Source: Dankookia rubra
GTDB taxonomy: Bacteria; Pseudomonadota; Alphaproteobacteria; Acetobacterales; Acetobacteraceae
Length of the DNA stretch: 64,000 bases
Assembly: GCF_004355005.1 (NCBI RefSeq)
Contig: NZ_SMSJ01000002.1
Coordinates: 232,158-296,157, forward strand
Reading direction: 5' to 3'
The position numbers and the translations under genes are program-made. How positions within the stretch are numbered: the stretch's first letter is position 1; the number at the start of each line of letters is the position of its first letter. The notes below the pieces were generated by a model that saw only the letters and a list, made by a program, of their open reading frames with translations, was not told where the DNA came from and made no database searches. Below are positions 54,108-62,562 of this stretch, piece by piece.

Positions 54108-54887
54108 TCAGCTGCGGTAGTCGGTGCCGCCCTCGATCAGCCGCAGCGCCGCGGCCCAGGCGATGGCGCGGACATGGTCGCCGCCGGGCCGGCGGAACTG
54201 CGCCGCGGCGCGCTCGCAGACCTCCTTCGGCGGGAAGACCAGCTCGGCGCCGCCGGACATCGCGGCGATCTGCGCCGAGCAGGCGCGCTCCAGCGTATAG
54301 AGCTCGTCATAGGCATGCGCGGCGGTCGGGCCGCAGACCAGGATGCCGTGGTTGCGCAGGATCATCGCGTTGTGGTGGCCGAGATCGGCGACCAGCCGCA
54401 CCCGCTCGTCCTCATCCAGCGCGATGCCTTCGTAGCCGTGATAGGCCAGATGGCCGTAGTACTTCATCGCGTGCTGGCTGATCGGCAGCAGCCCGTCCTT
54501 CTGGGCGGAGACCGCGATGCCGTCCCGCGTATGGGTATGGATGACGAAATGCGCGTCGTCCCGCGCCGCATGCACCGCCGAGTGGATGACGAAGCCGGCC
54601 TTGTTGACCAGTTCCGACCGGCCGTCCCAGCCCGGCTCGTCCACCGGGTTGCCGTCGATGTCGATCTTCACCAGGTCGCTGGCGCGCATCTCATCGTGCA
54701 TGACGCCGTAGCGGTTGAGCAGGAAATGGTGCTCCGGACCCGGCACCCGGGCGCTGATATGGGTGAAGATCCAGTCGGTCCACTTGTGGTGGCCACAGAG
54801 CCGATACAGCGCGGCGAGGTCGCAGCGGACCTGCCATTCGGCGTCTGAGCAGTTCCGGAGCGCGGCGGGCGAGGCGGCGACGTTCAT
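54108..54887 (-). CDS. Class II aldolase/adducin-family protein (first copy)
   Basis: 259 residues. Zinc/active-site motifs are THISARV near the front, VIHTHTRDGIAVS and ILRNHGILVCG. Such enzymes cleave or decarboxylate phosphorylated or free sugar acids. It is clearly related to the aldolase at 59539-60309 (TD-(I/V)FTH(I/L)S-RVPG; NRYG(V/M); HSAVH; HTHT; RNHG/RHHG). Confidence 0.85.
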   Translation of the reverse strand: MNVAASPAALRNCSDAEWQVRCDLAALYRLCGHHKWTDWIFTHISARVPGPEHHFLLNRYGVMHDEMRASDLVKIDIDGNPVDEPGWDGRSELVNKAGFVIHSAVHAARDDAHFVIHTHTRDGIAVSAQKDGLLPISQHAMKYYGHLAYHGYEGIALDEDERVRLVADLGHHNAMILRNHGILVCGPTAAHAYDELYTLERACSAQIAAMSGGAELVFPPKEVCERAAAQFRRPGGDHVRAIAWAAALRLIEGGTDYRS

Positions 54888-55007
54888 GGCTGGGGATCCC
54901 TCGGTCCGGGTGATGCTCCGCCGGGCAGGGCCGCCGCGTCAATCCGCGTTGCGCACGAGCGCCGGCGGCGCGAGCATGCCGGCATCCCCGCGCCGCAGGA
55001 GATTGCC

Positions 55008-56591
55008 TTGCCCCGCCTTCCCCGCCTTTTCGCCACCGCCGCGCTCGGCGCCCTGCTGGCCGGCCTGATGACCTCCCCTGGTGCCGCCAAGACCACGCTG
55101 AAAGTCGTGCTGATCAACGACCTCGGCAGCCTCGACCCGGTGCAGTCCACCGCCGCCTTTGTCCGCAATCACGGCTTCATGGTCTACGACCAGCTCTTCG
55201 CCCTGGATTCCAAGGGCGAGGCGCGGCCGCAGATGGTCGAGCGCTTCGAGCGATCGCCGGACGGGATGTCCTGGCGCTTCACCCTGCGGGAGGGGCTGGC
55301 CTTCCACGACGGCGCGCCGGTGCGGGCGGCGGATGCCGTGGCGTCCATCAGGCGCTGGGCACAGCGCGACGTGGTCGGCAAGGCGCTGGCGGCGGCGACC
55401 GCCAGCCTCGAGGTGGTGGACGACCGGAGCTTCTCGCTCACGCTCTCCCGGCCCTTCGCCCTGGTGACGGAAGCCCTGGCGCGGCCGACCGCGAGCGCGC
55501 TTTTCGTGATGCCGGAGCGGCTGGCGGCGACGCCGGCGACGACCGCGGTCACCGACGCCACGGGATCCGGCCCCTTCATCTTCCAGCGGGCGGAATGGCG
55601 GTCCGGCGACCGCGCGGCCTATCGCAGGAACCCGGCCTACAGGCCGCGGCCGGAGCCGGCGGACGGGCTGGCCGGCGGCAAGCGGGTGCTGGTCGACCGG
55701 CTCGAATGGATCGCCATGCCGGATGCCTCGACCGCCGCGGCGGCGCTGCAGGCCGGCGAGATCGACTTCATCGAGCAGCCCTCCCCCGACGTGATCCCGC
55801 TGCTGGAGCGGAACCGCAACGTCAGGCTCTTCGCGCTGAACCCGGCCGGCTTCATGGTCTGGCTGCGGCCGAACCATGCCGTCGCGCCCTTCGACGACCC
55901 GAAGGCACGGCAGGCGCTGCTGCACATGGTGAACCAGCAGGAAAACCTGCAGGCCGCCGGCGTGCGGCCTTCAGAGCAGGTGCCGTACCGCCCGTCCTAC
56001 TTCCTTTGCGGCACGCCGCTGGAAAGCCATGCGGGGGCCGAGGGCCTGCGCGAGGCCGACCCGGCGCGGTCGCGCGCGCTGCTGCAGGAGGCCGGCTATG
56101 ACGGCCGCAAGGTCGTGTTCCTGAACGCGACGGACAGCCCGATCAACAACGCGGTCACCCTCACCATGGCGGCGGCGATGCAGCGCGGCGGGCTGACCAT
56201 GGACGTCCCGGCGATGAACTGGGCGACGGTGACGCAGCGCCGCAACCGGCGCGAGCCGCAGGACCAGGGCGGCTGGAACCTCTTCGTCACGGTCGCCAAC
56301 GTGCTGGACGCGCAGAACCCGCTGACCAACCTTTATCTCGCCAGCCCCTGCGAGGGCGGCCTGGCCGGCTGGCCCTGCGATGCCGAACTCGAGCGGCTGC
56401 GGCGGTCCTGGTGGGAGGAGCCGGACACGGCGAAGCGCAAGGCGATCCTGGAAGCCGTGCATGCGCGCGCCTATCAGGTGCTGCCCTACATCAATGCCGG
56501 GCAGTTCCGCACGCTGGCGGCGCACCGGGTGAACGTGGAGGGGCTGCGGCCGACCACGATCCCGGTCTTCTGGGGAGTCGAGAAGAAGTAG
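55008..56591 (+). CDS. ABC transporter substrate-binding protein, peptide/nickel (SBP_bac_5) family, second copy
   Basis: 527 residues from TTG 55008, supported by AGGAGA at 6 bases. Signal peptide LPRLPRLFATAALGALLAGLMT. Landmarks: DLGSLDPVQS, LREGLAFHDGAPVRAADAV, GSGPFIF. The closest relative in the window is the binding protein at 21932-23524. No permease or ATPase of this family accompanies it. The flanking minus-strand operons have their own aldolases and transporters. Confidence 0.9.
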   Translation: MPRLPRLFATAALGALLAGLMTSPGAAKTTLKVVLINDLGSLDPVQSTAAFVRNHGFMVYDQLFALDSKGEARPQMVERFERSPDGMSWRFTLREGLAFHDGAPVRAADAVASIRRWAQRDVVGKALAAATASLEVVDDRSFSLTLSRPFALVTEALARPTASALFVMPERLAATPATTAVTDATGSGPFIFQRAEWRSGDRAAYRRNPAYRPRPEPADGLAGGKRVLVDRLEWIAMPDASTAAAALQAGEIDFIEQPSPDVIPLLERNRNVRLFALNPAGFMVWLRPNHAVAPFDDPKARQALLHMVNQQENLQAAGVRPSEQVPYRPSYFLCGTPLESHAGAEGLREADPARSRALLQEAGYDGRKVVFLNATDSPINNAVTLTMAAAMQRGGLTMDVPAMNWATVTQRRNRREPQDQGGWNLFVTVANVLDAQNPLTNLYLASPCEGGLAGWPCDAELERLRRSWWEEPDTAKRKAILEAVHARAYQVLPYINAGQFRTLAAHRVNVEGLRPTTIPVFWGVEKK

Positions 56592-56599
56592 GAAAAGGC

Positions 56600-56716
56600 C
56601 GGGGAAAGGTATTCCCCCGGTCCCCCATCCATTTTTCTGAGCCGGCAGCCGCCGCGCGGTGAGTGCCAGACTCCCAGAAACCGAGCAGGGTCCAGGGAGG
56701 ATGCTTCCTCCCTGGC
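56600..56716. repeat. Paired-hairpin intergenic element, copy 4
   Basis: Hairpin A (56600-56621): CCGGGGAA / TTCCCCCGG. Hairpin B (56693-56716): CCAGGGAGGA / TCCTCCCTGG, a perfect 10-bp stem with a TGCT loop. The spacer carries GAGTGCCAGACTC, the reverse complement of GAGTCTGGCACTC in copy 1, so the element lies in the opposite direction. It separates the convergent binding-protein and permease genes. Confidence 0.78.
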
Positions 56717-56720
56717 CTTG

Positions 56721-57506
56721 CTACTGCCGCCGCGCCCTGAGCGCCCCGTCCAGTGCCAGCAGCGCCACGGTGAAGACGATCAGCAGCACCGCGACGGCGG
56801 CCATGCTCGGGTCGAGGTTCTCGTTGATCCCGTCCCAGATCTTGCGCGGCAGGGTGAAGACGTTCCGGCTGGCGATGAATAGCACCAGCACAAGCTCGTC
56901 CCAGCTGTGGATGAAGGCGAAGATGGCGCCGGAGGCGATGCCCGGCGCGATGCGCGGCAGGATCACCCAGCGCAGCGTCTGCCCCAGGCTGGCTCCCATG
57001 CCGCGCGCCGCCTGTTCCAGCCGCGGGTCGAAGGCGGCCAGGGCGGTGGAGACGGTAATGACGACATAGGGGATGCCGGTGACGCCATGCGCCAGCGTCA
57101 CGCCGAGGAAGCGGTCCAGCAGGTCGAGCGTGCCGAACCAGCGGTACAGCCCGATGGCATAGACGATTGCCGGGATGATCAGCGGCAGCAGCATCAGCGC
57201 GCGCACAAGCTCCGTGCTGCGCCGGCCGATCCGCCAGCAGCCGATGGCGCAGAGCGTCCCGGCGGTGACGGCGATCAGCGTGGAGCCCAGCGCGATCCAG
57301 AAACTCTGCTGGATCGAGGCGAGCCAGGACTCGGAGCCCAGCAGGTTGGCATAGTGGCGGAAGCTGATGCCGTGCTCCGGCAGCGACAGGTAGCGCTGGT
57401 CGGTGACCGAGACGGGGATGACGATGGTGATCGGCAGCAGCAGGTAGAGCACCGTGGCCCAGGCGATGCTGCGGGCCAGCGGGCCCGCGGGGTAGCCGCC
57501 ATTCAT
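56721..57506 (-). CDS. ABC transporter permease, PotC type
   Basis: 261 residues, six membrane spans, and the permease EAA loop (QAARGMGASLGQTLRWVILPRIAPGI). The second inner-membrane subunit of a spermidine/putrescine-type importer. Last gene of a minus-strand operon that begins with the binding protein at 62472. Confidence 0.9.
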   Translation of the reverse strand: MNGGYPAGPLARSIAWATVLYLLLPITIVIPVSVTDQRYLSLPEHGISFRHYANLLGSESWLASIQQSFWIALGSTLIAVTAGTLCAIGCWRIGRRSTELVRALMLLPLIIPAIVYAIGLYRWFGTLDLLDRFLGVTLAHGVTGIPYVVITVSTALAAFDPRLEQAARGMGASLGQTLRWVILPRIAPGIASGAIFAFIHSWDELVLVLFIASRNVFTLPRKIWDGINENLDPSMAAVAVLLIVFTVALLALDGALRARRQ

Positions 57507-57561
57507 GCGACAGGCCGATCAAATGCTGCGCGCCTGACGGCGCTCCGGCCATCGGACGGCA

Positions 57562-58452
57562 TCAGTGCCCTCCCCCGAACAGCCGCCGCAGGTTCACCAC
57601 GCGGGAGAAGACCGCGAGCGTCGTCAGGATCGCCACCACGACCACCGTCGCCAGCATCGCCCCCATGCCCCAGCGGACGAGGTCGAGGATCTGCAGCTTG
57701 ATCCATTCGGCTGCCATCAGCGTCTTGCCGCCGCCGAGGATCGCGGGGGTGATGTAGAAGCCGAGCGAGAAGATGAAGACCAGCACCCCCGCCGCCACCA
57801 GCCCCGGCGCCGAGAGCGGCAGGAAGACGCGCGCGAAGGCCATGAGGCGGGAGGCGCCAAGCCCGCGCGCCGCGGCCAGCAGCCGCGGGTCGATCTCCCG
57901 CATCGCCGCCAGCATCGGCAGCACGGCATAGGGCACCATGTAGTGCACCATGCCGACGACGATGCCGAACTCGTTCCAGACCAGCGCAAGGGGTTCGTCG
58001 ATCAGCCCCAGCCCCTGCAGCCCCTGGTTGACCAGCCCCTGCCGCCGCAGCAGCGTCACCCAGGCGAAGGCGCGCACCAGGACGCTGATCCAGAGCGGCA
58101 GCAGCACGCCGAGCAGCCACCAGCGCTGCGCCCGCGGCGAGGCGAGCGCGACCACATAGGCCAGCGCATAGCCCAGCAGCAGCGCGATCACGGTGGTGAC
58201 GGCGCAGATCCGCAAGGTGGTGCCGATCACCCGCTGCACGCCGATGCTGGTAAACAGCCGCTCGTAATTGCCCAATCCCGTCGTCGGTTCGGTCACCGAG
58301 ATCGCCAGCACCTGCAGGATCGGCGCGACATAGATCACCGACATCAGCAGGAAGGCCGGCAGTAGCAGCGCCCACCAGCCGGCATCGCGCGGCAACGCCC
58401 ATCCGGCGCGCGGCGCCGCGGCGGCGGGCAGCGCCACGGCGTCAGGCGGCAT
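57562..58452 (-). CDS. ABC transporter permease, PotB type
   Basis: 296 residues from ATG 58452, which has GGAGG 6 bases upstream; it overlaps the ATPase gene by 11 bp. Six membrane spans and an EAA loop (AAARGLGASRLMAFARVFLPLSAPGL). The first permease of the polyamine-type importer. Confidence 0.9.
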   Translation of the reverse strand: MPPDAVALPAAAAPRAGWALPRDAGWWALLLPAFLLMSVIYVAPILQVLAISVTEPTTGLGNYERLFTSIGVQRVIGTTLRICAVTTVIALLLGYALAYVVALASPRAQRWWLLGVLLPLWISVLVRAFAWVTLLRRQGLVNQGLQGLGLIDEPLALVWNEFGIVVGMVHYMVPYAVLPMLAAMREIDPRLLAAARGLGASRLMAFARVFLPLSAPGLVAAGVLVFIFSLGFYITPAILGGGKTLMAAEWIKLQILDLVRWGMGAMLATVVVVAILTTLAVFSRVVNLRRLFGGGH

Positions 58453-59542
58453 CGGCATCCTCCAGCACCGGCACGGCCGCATCGGCGGCCCAGCCGAGCC
58501 GCACCGGCAGCCCCTCTCGCGGGGCGATCGGCGCCCGCCAAGCCGGCAGGGCGACGCGGATCTCGCCGAGATCGGCGGTGCGGACCGAAAGGCTGTAGCC
58601 CGCGCCGAGATAGGCCCAGGACGCGATGGTGCCGGCAACCTCGTTCTCGGCGGTCTCGGCCCCGGCCAGCAGGCCGATCTTCTCCGGCCGCAAGGACAGC
58701 AGCGCCGGCCTGCCCGGCGCCGGATGCGCCGCCCCCGCCTGCACAAGCCGGGTCGCGCCGGCCTGCAACGCCATCCCCGTCGCGCCCACCTCCCGCACCG
58801 TGCCCTGCAGGAAATTCGACTTGCCGAGGAAGTCGGCGACGAACCGGGTGCGCGGGCGCTCGTAGAGCGCTTCCGGCGCGCCCATCTGCACCAGCCTGCC
58901 GTGGTTGAGGATGGCGACCTGGTCGGAGAGCGACAGCGCCTCCTCCTGGTCATGCGTCACGTTGACGAAGGTGCGGCCGACGCGGCGGTGCAGCGCCTTC
59001 AGTTCGTCCTGCAATTCGGCCCGCAGCTTCTTGTCGAGCGCCGAGAGCGGCTCGTCCAGCAGCAGCAGCGCCGGGTCGAAGACCAGGGCGCGGGCCAGGG
59101 CGACGCGCTGCTGCTGGCCGCCGGAAAGCTGCGACGGGCGGCGCCCGGCGAAGGCGGCAAGCTGCACCAGGTCAAGCGCGCCGCGCACCCTGGCGTCGCG
59201 ATCGGCGCGCGACAGGCCGCGGACGCGCAGCGGAAAGGCGACGTTCTCGGCAACCGTCATGTGCGGGAACAGCGCATAGCCCTGGAAGACCATGCCGAAG
59301 TCGCGCCGCTCCGGCGACAGGCCGGTGATGTCGGCGCCGTCCAGCAGCACGGCGCCTTCGCTCGGCGCGACGAAGCCGGCGATCGCCATCAGGATGGTGG
59401 TCTTGCCGCTGCCGGAGGGGCCGAGCAGGGTCAGGAACTGGCCCCGGTCCACCCGCAGGGAGACGGCGTCCACCGCGATGAAGCTGCCGTAGCGCTTGCT
59501 CAGCCCGCGCAACTCCAGCGCATGGGCAACGGGCGCGCTCAA
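58442..59542 (-). CDS. ABC transporter ATP-binding protein, PotA type
   Basis: 366 residues. Walker A GPSGSGKTT, signature LSGGQQQRV, Walker B LLLLDEPLSALD, switch VTHDQEEALSLS, and a C-terminal TOBE domain, as in PotA/FbpC. The best start is TTG 59542, overlapping the aldolase stop as TTGA; the longer upstream frame runs through the aldolase gene. It powers the PotB/PotC-type permeases. Confidence 0.92.
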   Translation of the reverse strand: MSAPVAHALELRGLSKRYGSFIAVDAVSLRVDRGQFLTLLGPSGSGKTTILMAIAGFVAPSEGAVLLDGADITGLSPERRDFGMVFQGYALFPHMTVAENVAFPLRVRGLSRADRDARVRGALDLVQLAAFAGRRPSQLSGGQQQRVALARALVFDPALLLLDEPLSALDKKLRAELQDELKALHRRVGRTFVNVTHDQEEALSLSDQVAILNHGRLVQMGAPEALYERPRTRFVADFLGKSNFLQGTVREVGATGMALQAGATRLVQAGAAHPAPGRPALLSLRPEKIGLLAGAETAENEVAGTIASWAYLGAGYSLSVRTADLGEIRVALPAWRAPIAPREGLPVRLGWAADAAVPVLEDADAA

Positions 59543-60309
59543 TCGCGGTAACCCGGCTGCTCGCGGTCCAACTTTCGCTTCAGAGCCTGCCAGGGCAGCC
59601 AGCCCTTGGTCGGGCCGAGGCTGAACTGCGCCCGCGTCCGCTCCACCGTGCCGCGGGAGGGGATGGCCAGCGGCATGCCGCCGGATTGCGTCGCGAGCTG
59701 GATGCGGCAGGACTGCTCGAGGTACCACATCCAGTAGAAGGCCTCGGCGACGGTGTGGCCGACCGTCAGCAGCCCGTGGTGGCGCAGGATCATGCAGGGC
59801 TTGTCGCCGAGGTCGGCGACGAGGCGCTCGCGCTCCGACATGTTGTCGTCCGCCGCCACGCCCTCGTAGTCGTGGGTGGCGACGCGGCCGTCGAATTCCA
59901 TCGAGATCTGGTTCAGCGGCAGCAGCCCGCCGATCTGCGCGGCGACCGCCATGCCGGCGATGGTGTGCGTGTGCATCACGCAGGCCGCGTCGGCGCGGCC
60001 GAGATGCACGGCGGAATGGATGACGAAGCCGGCCGGGTTCACCGGCCAGGCGGTGGGCTGCACCGGCTCGCCCCCGGCATCCACCGCGACCAGGCTGCTG
60101 GCGGTGATCTCCTCGAACAGCATGCCGTAGGGGTTGACCAGGAAGCGGTGCCCCTCCCCGGGCAGCCGCACGGACAGGTGGGTGAAGACCAGGTCTGTCA
60201 TGCCGTAATGCGCCACCAGCCGGTAGGCGGCGGCCAGGTCCTCGCGCAATTCCTGCTCGGTCGGCACATGGTCGGGGTCAGGGCGGACGGGGGGCGGCGG
60301 CAGCGGCAT
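59539..60309 (-). CDS. Class II aldolase/adducin-family protein (second copy)
   Basis: 256 residues: TDLVFTHLSVRLPGEG, VMHTHTIAGMAV, ILRHHGLLTVG. Zinc-dependent lyase fold. It sits inside the transporter operon, 1 bp after the GhrA-like gene and coupled to the ATPase gene by TTGA, so it acts on the imported compound or its products. Paralogue of the enzyme at 54108-54887. Confidence 0.88.
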   Translation of the reverse strand: MPLPPPPVRPDPDHVPTEQELREDLAAAYRLVAHYGMTDLVFTHLSVRLPGEGHRFLVNPYGMLFEEITASSLVAVDAGGEPVQPTAWPVNPAGFVIHSAVHLGRADAACVMHTHTIAGMAVAAQIGGLLPLNQISMEFDGRVATHDYEGVAADDNMSERERLVADLGDKPCMILRHHGLLTVGHTVAEAFYWMWYLEQSCRIQLATQSGGMPLAIPSRGTVERTRAQFSLGPTKGWLPWQALKRKLDREQPGYRD

Positions 60310-60310
60310 C

Positions 60311-61261
60311 TCAGTAGCCTCGCGCGGGGTCGAAGAGGTTGGGCAGCGTCTCGCCGCGCTCGAAGCCGGCGATGGTGCGGGCGACGAAGCCGGCGCGCTC
60401 GGCCCGGCTCGGCAGGCTGGCGACATGCGGCGTGACGATCGCCTTCGGATGCTGCCAGAGCGGGTGGCCGGCCGGCAGCGGCTCCGGCTCGAAGACGTCC
60501 AGCACCGCGCCGGAGAGCCGCCCGCTGTCGAGCGCCGCCAGGATGTCGTCCAGCCGGTGCTGCATCCCCCGGCCGATGCCGACATAGCCGGCGCCCGGCG
60601 GCAGCATCGCCAGCGTCTCGGCCCGGATGATGTGCCGCGTCTCCGGTGTCGCCGGCAGCAGGCAGACCAGGATGTCGGTGCGCGCCAGGAAGGCCGGCAG
60701 CGCCTCGGCGCCGGCGAAGCTTTCGACGCCTGGCACGTCCTTCGCCGTGCGCGCCCAGCCGATCACCGGGAAGCCGATCGCGGACAGCATCGCGGCGCAG
60801 CGGGCGCCCATGGCGCCGAGCCCCATGATGCCGACGGTGCGCATGTCGGCGCGGTACGGCGCCTCGAAGTAGTCCCATTCGCCGGCCGCCTGGGCGATCG
60901 CCATCCGCCGCGCATCCTTCAGCAGCGACAGCGCCGCCCAGCAGCAGAACTCGCCCATCCGCTGCGTCGCCTCGGGGATCGCCATGCGGACGATCGGCAC
61001 GCCACGCGGCAGCCGCGTGTCCAGCAGGATGCCGTCGACGCCGGCACCCGAGCCGAAGATCGCCCGCAGCCGCGGCATGGTGGCGAGCCCGCCCGGCTCC
61101 GGGTCCCAGACCAGGGCATAGTCCACCTCGTCGCGCCGGCGCAGCGCGGCGTCCCAGTCCAGCAGCTCAAGGCCGGGGTCGAGCGCGGCGAAGCAGTCCC
61201 GCCACTCCTGGAAGGCCTCCGGCCCGCCCGACTTCACGACCATCACGCGGCGATTGCTCAT
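60311..61261 (-). CDS. D-isomer 2-hydroxyacid dehydrogenase, GhrA-like
   Basis: 316 residues from ATG 61261 (GAGG upstream; a GTG at 61267 is possible). NAD(P) motif VGIMGLGAMGARCA; the substrate Arg in GIGRGMQHRLDD, Glu in VFEPEPLPAGHPLW and the His in VTPHVASL mark the glyoxylate/hydroxypyruvate reductase A branch. It would reduce a 2-keto acid. Same operon as the aldolase. Confidence 0.88.
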   Translation of the reverse strand: MSNRRVMVVKSGGPEAFQEWRDCFAALDPGLELLDWDAALRRRDEVDYALVWDPEPGGLATMPRLRAIFGSGAGVDGILLDTRLPRGVPIVRMAIPEATQRMGEFCCWAALSLLKDARRMAIAQAAGEWDYFEAPYRADMRTVGIMGLGAMGARCAAMLSAIGFPVIGWARTAKDVPGVESFAGAEALPAFLARTDILVCLLPATPETRHIIRAETLAMLPPGAGYVGIGRGMQHRLDDILAALDSGRLSGAVLDVFEPEPLPAGHPLWQHPKAIVTPHVASLPSRAERAGFVARTIAGFERGETLPNLFDPARGY

Positions 61262-61368
61262 CGGCACCTCATGCCGCTGGCTTAGCAGGAAGCGGGCCAG
61301 CGAGGCGCATGTCTTGCGCGGGTTGATTCAGACCTCCGCGCCTGCGGCGCGACGGTCATCGGCAGGCC

Positions 61369-62472
61369 TCAGCCGGTCACCGCGTCGAGGAACTCCTGGT
61401 TCACGGCCTGGTAGTTCTCGCCCCACCAGCCGCCGTCGATCACCACCTGCTGCGTCGCGTTCGCGGGGTCGGTCGGGTTGAAGCGCTTCAGCTCCGCCGG
61501 GACCAGCGCCGCCGCCTTCGGGTTGGTCGGGCCGTTGCCCAGCAGGCCGAGCAGGCCGACCTGCGGCTCCGGCTTCGCCAGCATGCTGGCCAGCAGGCGC
61601 TGCGCCAGCGCGCCGCCCGGATTGCCCTTCGGGATGACGAAGATGCCGGGCTGCAGCACGCCCTGGTTCCAGATGAATTTGAGCCGGCCCTTGCTTTCCT
61701 TTTCCAGCACCGAAGCGCGGGTGTGCCAGATCTGGCCCATCACCGCCTCCCCCGTGCGCATCAGCTGCTCGCTCTCCGAGCCATTGGTCCAGAAGACCAG
61801 GTTGCGCCGCAGCTCCAGCACCCGCTTGATGCCGGCCTGCATGTTGATCGGATACAGCGCGCCGGGCGCCGTCCCCATGGACATCATCGCCGCTTCCAGC
61901 ACGCAGGTGGCGTCGCGCCGCAGCAGCCGCGTGCCGGGGAAGCGCTTCGTGTCCCAGAAATCCGCCCAGGACGTCGGTGGGGTCGGGAATTTCGCGCTGT
62001 CGTAGACCAGCACCGAGCTGAAGGAATAGGGCGCGGCGCCATGGTCGAGCGCGAAGCCGGGGCCGATCACGTTGGACCGGTCGACGATCGAGTAATCCAC
62101 CTTGGCCGCGAGGCCGAGCTTGCCGAGCAGGTTCGCGCCGCTGGCGGAACTGTCGCAGAGGTCCCAGGTGACCCGCCCGCTTTCCACCATGCTGCGGATG
62201 CGCCCGGTGGAGGGGCCGGTGCTGTCCTGCAGCACCTTCACGCCCGGCGTCTCGGCGGCAAAGGGCGCGCCGTAGAAATCGCCGAAGCCCTGGTTGGCCA
62301 GGCCGCCCCAGTTCACCATGACCAGCTGCTTCTCGGCCTGGGCGAAGGCATCGCCGCCGGCCCCCAGCGCGCCCAGCGCGGCGAGGGCCCGCATCAGCCC
62401 CCGGCGCGAGATCCGGCCACGGGCATGCTGCTGCAGCGCGAGCGCGATGCAATCCTGCTGGAAAGTCTGCAT
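61369..62472 (-). CDS. ABC substrate-binding protein, spermidine/putrescine (PotD) type
   Basis: 367 residues. Twin-arginine signal RRGLMRALAALGALGAGG, then LVMVNWGG, DSTGPSTGR, DSSASGANL, FWDTKRFPG and a C-terminal WWGENYQAVNQEF, as in PotD/PotF-like proteins. Binds its ligand in the periplasm and hands it to the permeases encoded downstream. First gene of the operon; it is divergent from the amine oxidase gene. Confidence 0.9.
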   Translation of the reverse strand: MQTFQQDCIALALQQHARGRISRRGLMRALAALGALGAGGDAFAQAEKQLVMVNWGGLANQGFGDFYGAPFAAETPGVKVLQDSTGPSTGRIRSMVESGRVTWDLCDSSASGANLLGKLGLAAKVDYSIVDRSNVIGPGFALDHGAAPYSFSSVLVYDSAKFPTPPTSWADFWDTKRFPGTRLLRRDATCVLEAAMMSMGTAPGALYPINMQAGIKRVLELRRNLVFWTNGSESEQLMRTGEAVMGQIWHTRASVLEKESKGRLKFIWNQGVLQPGIFVIPKGNPGGALAQRLLASMLAKPEPQVGLLGLLGNGPTNPKAAALVPAELKRFNPTDPANATQQVVIDGGWWGENYQAVNQEFLDAVTG

Positions 62473-62562
62473 GGGTCCCCTCTTGCGGTCGTTCGCCGCC
62501 GGCGTGAACCTCTCCCGTCGCGCATCAAAGCGCATCCCCGGCCCGATGGGAAATCCCCCCGC

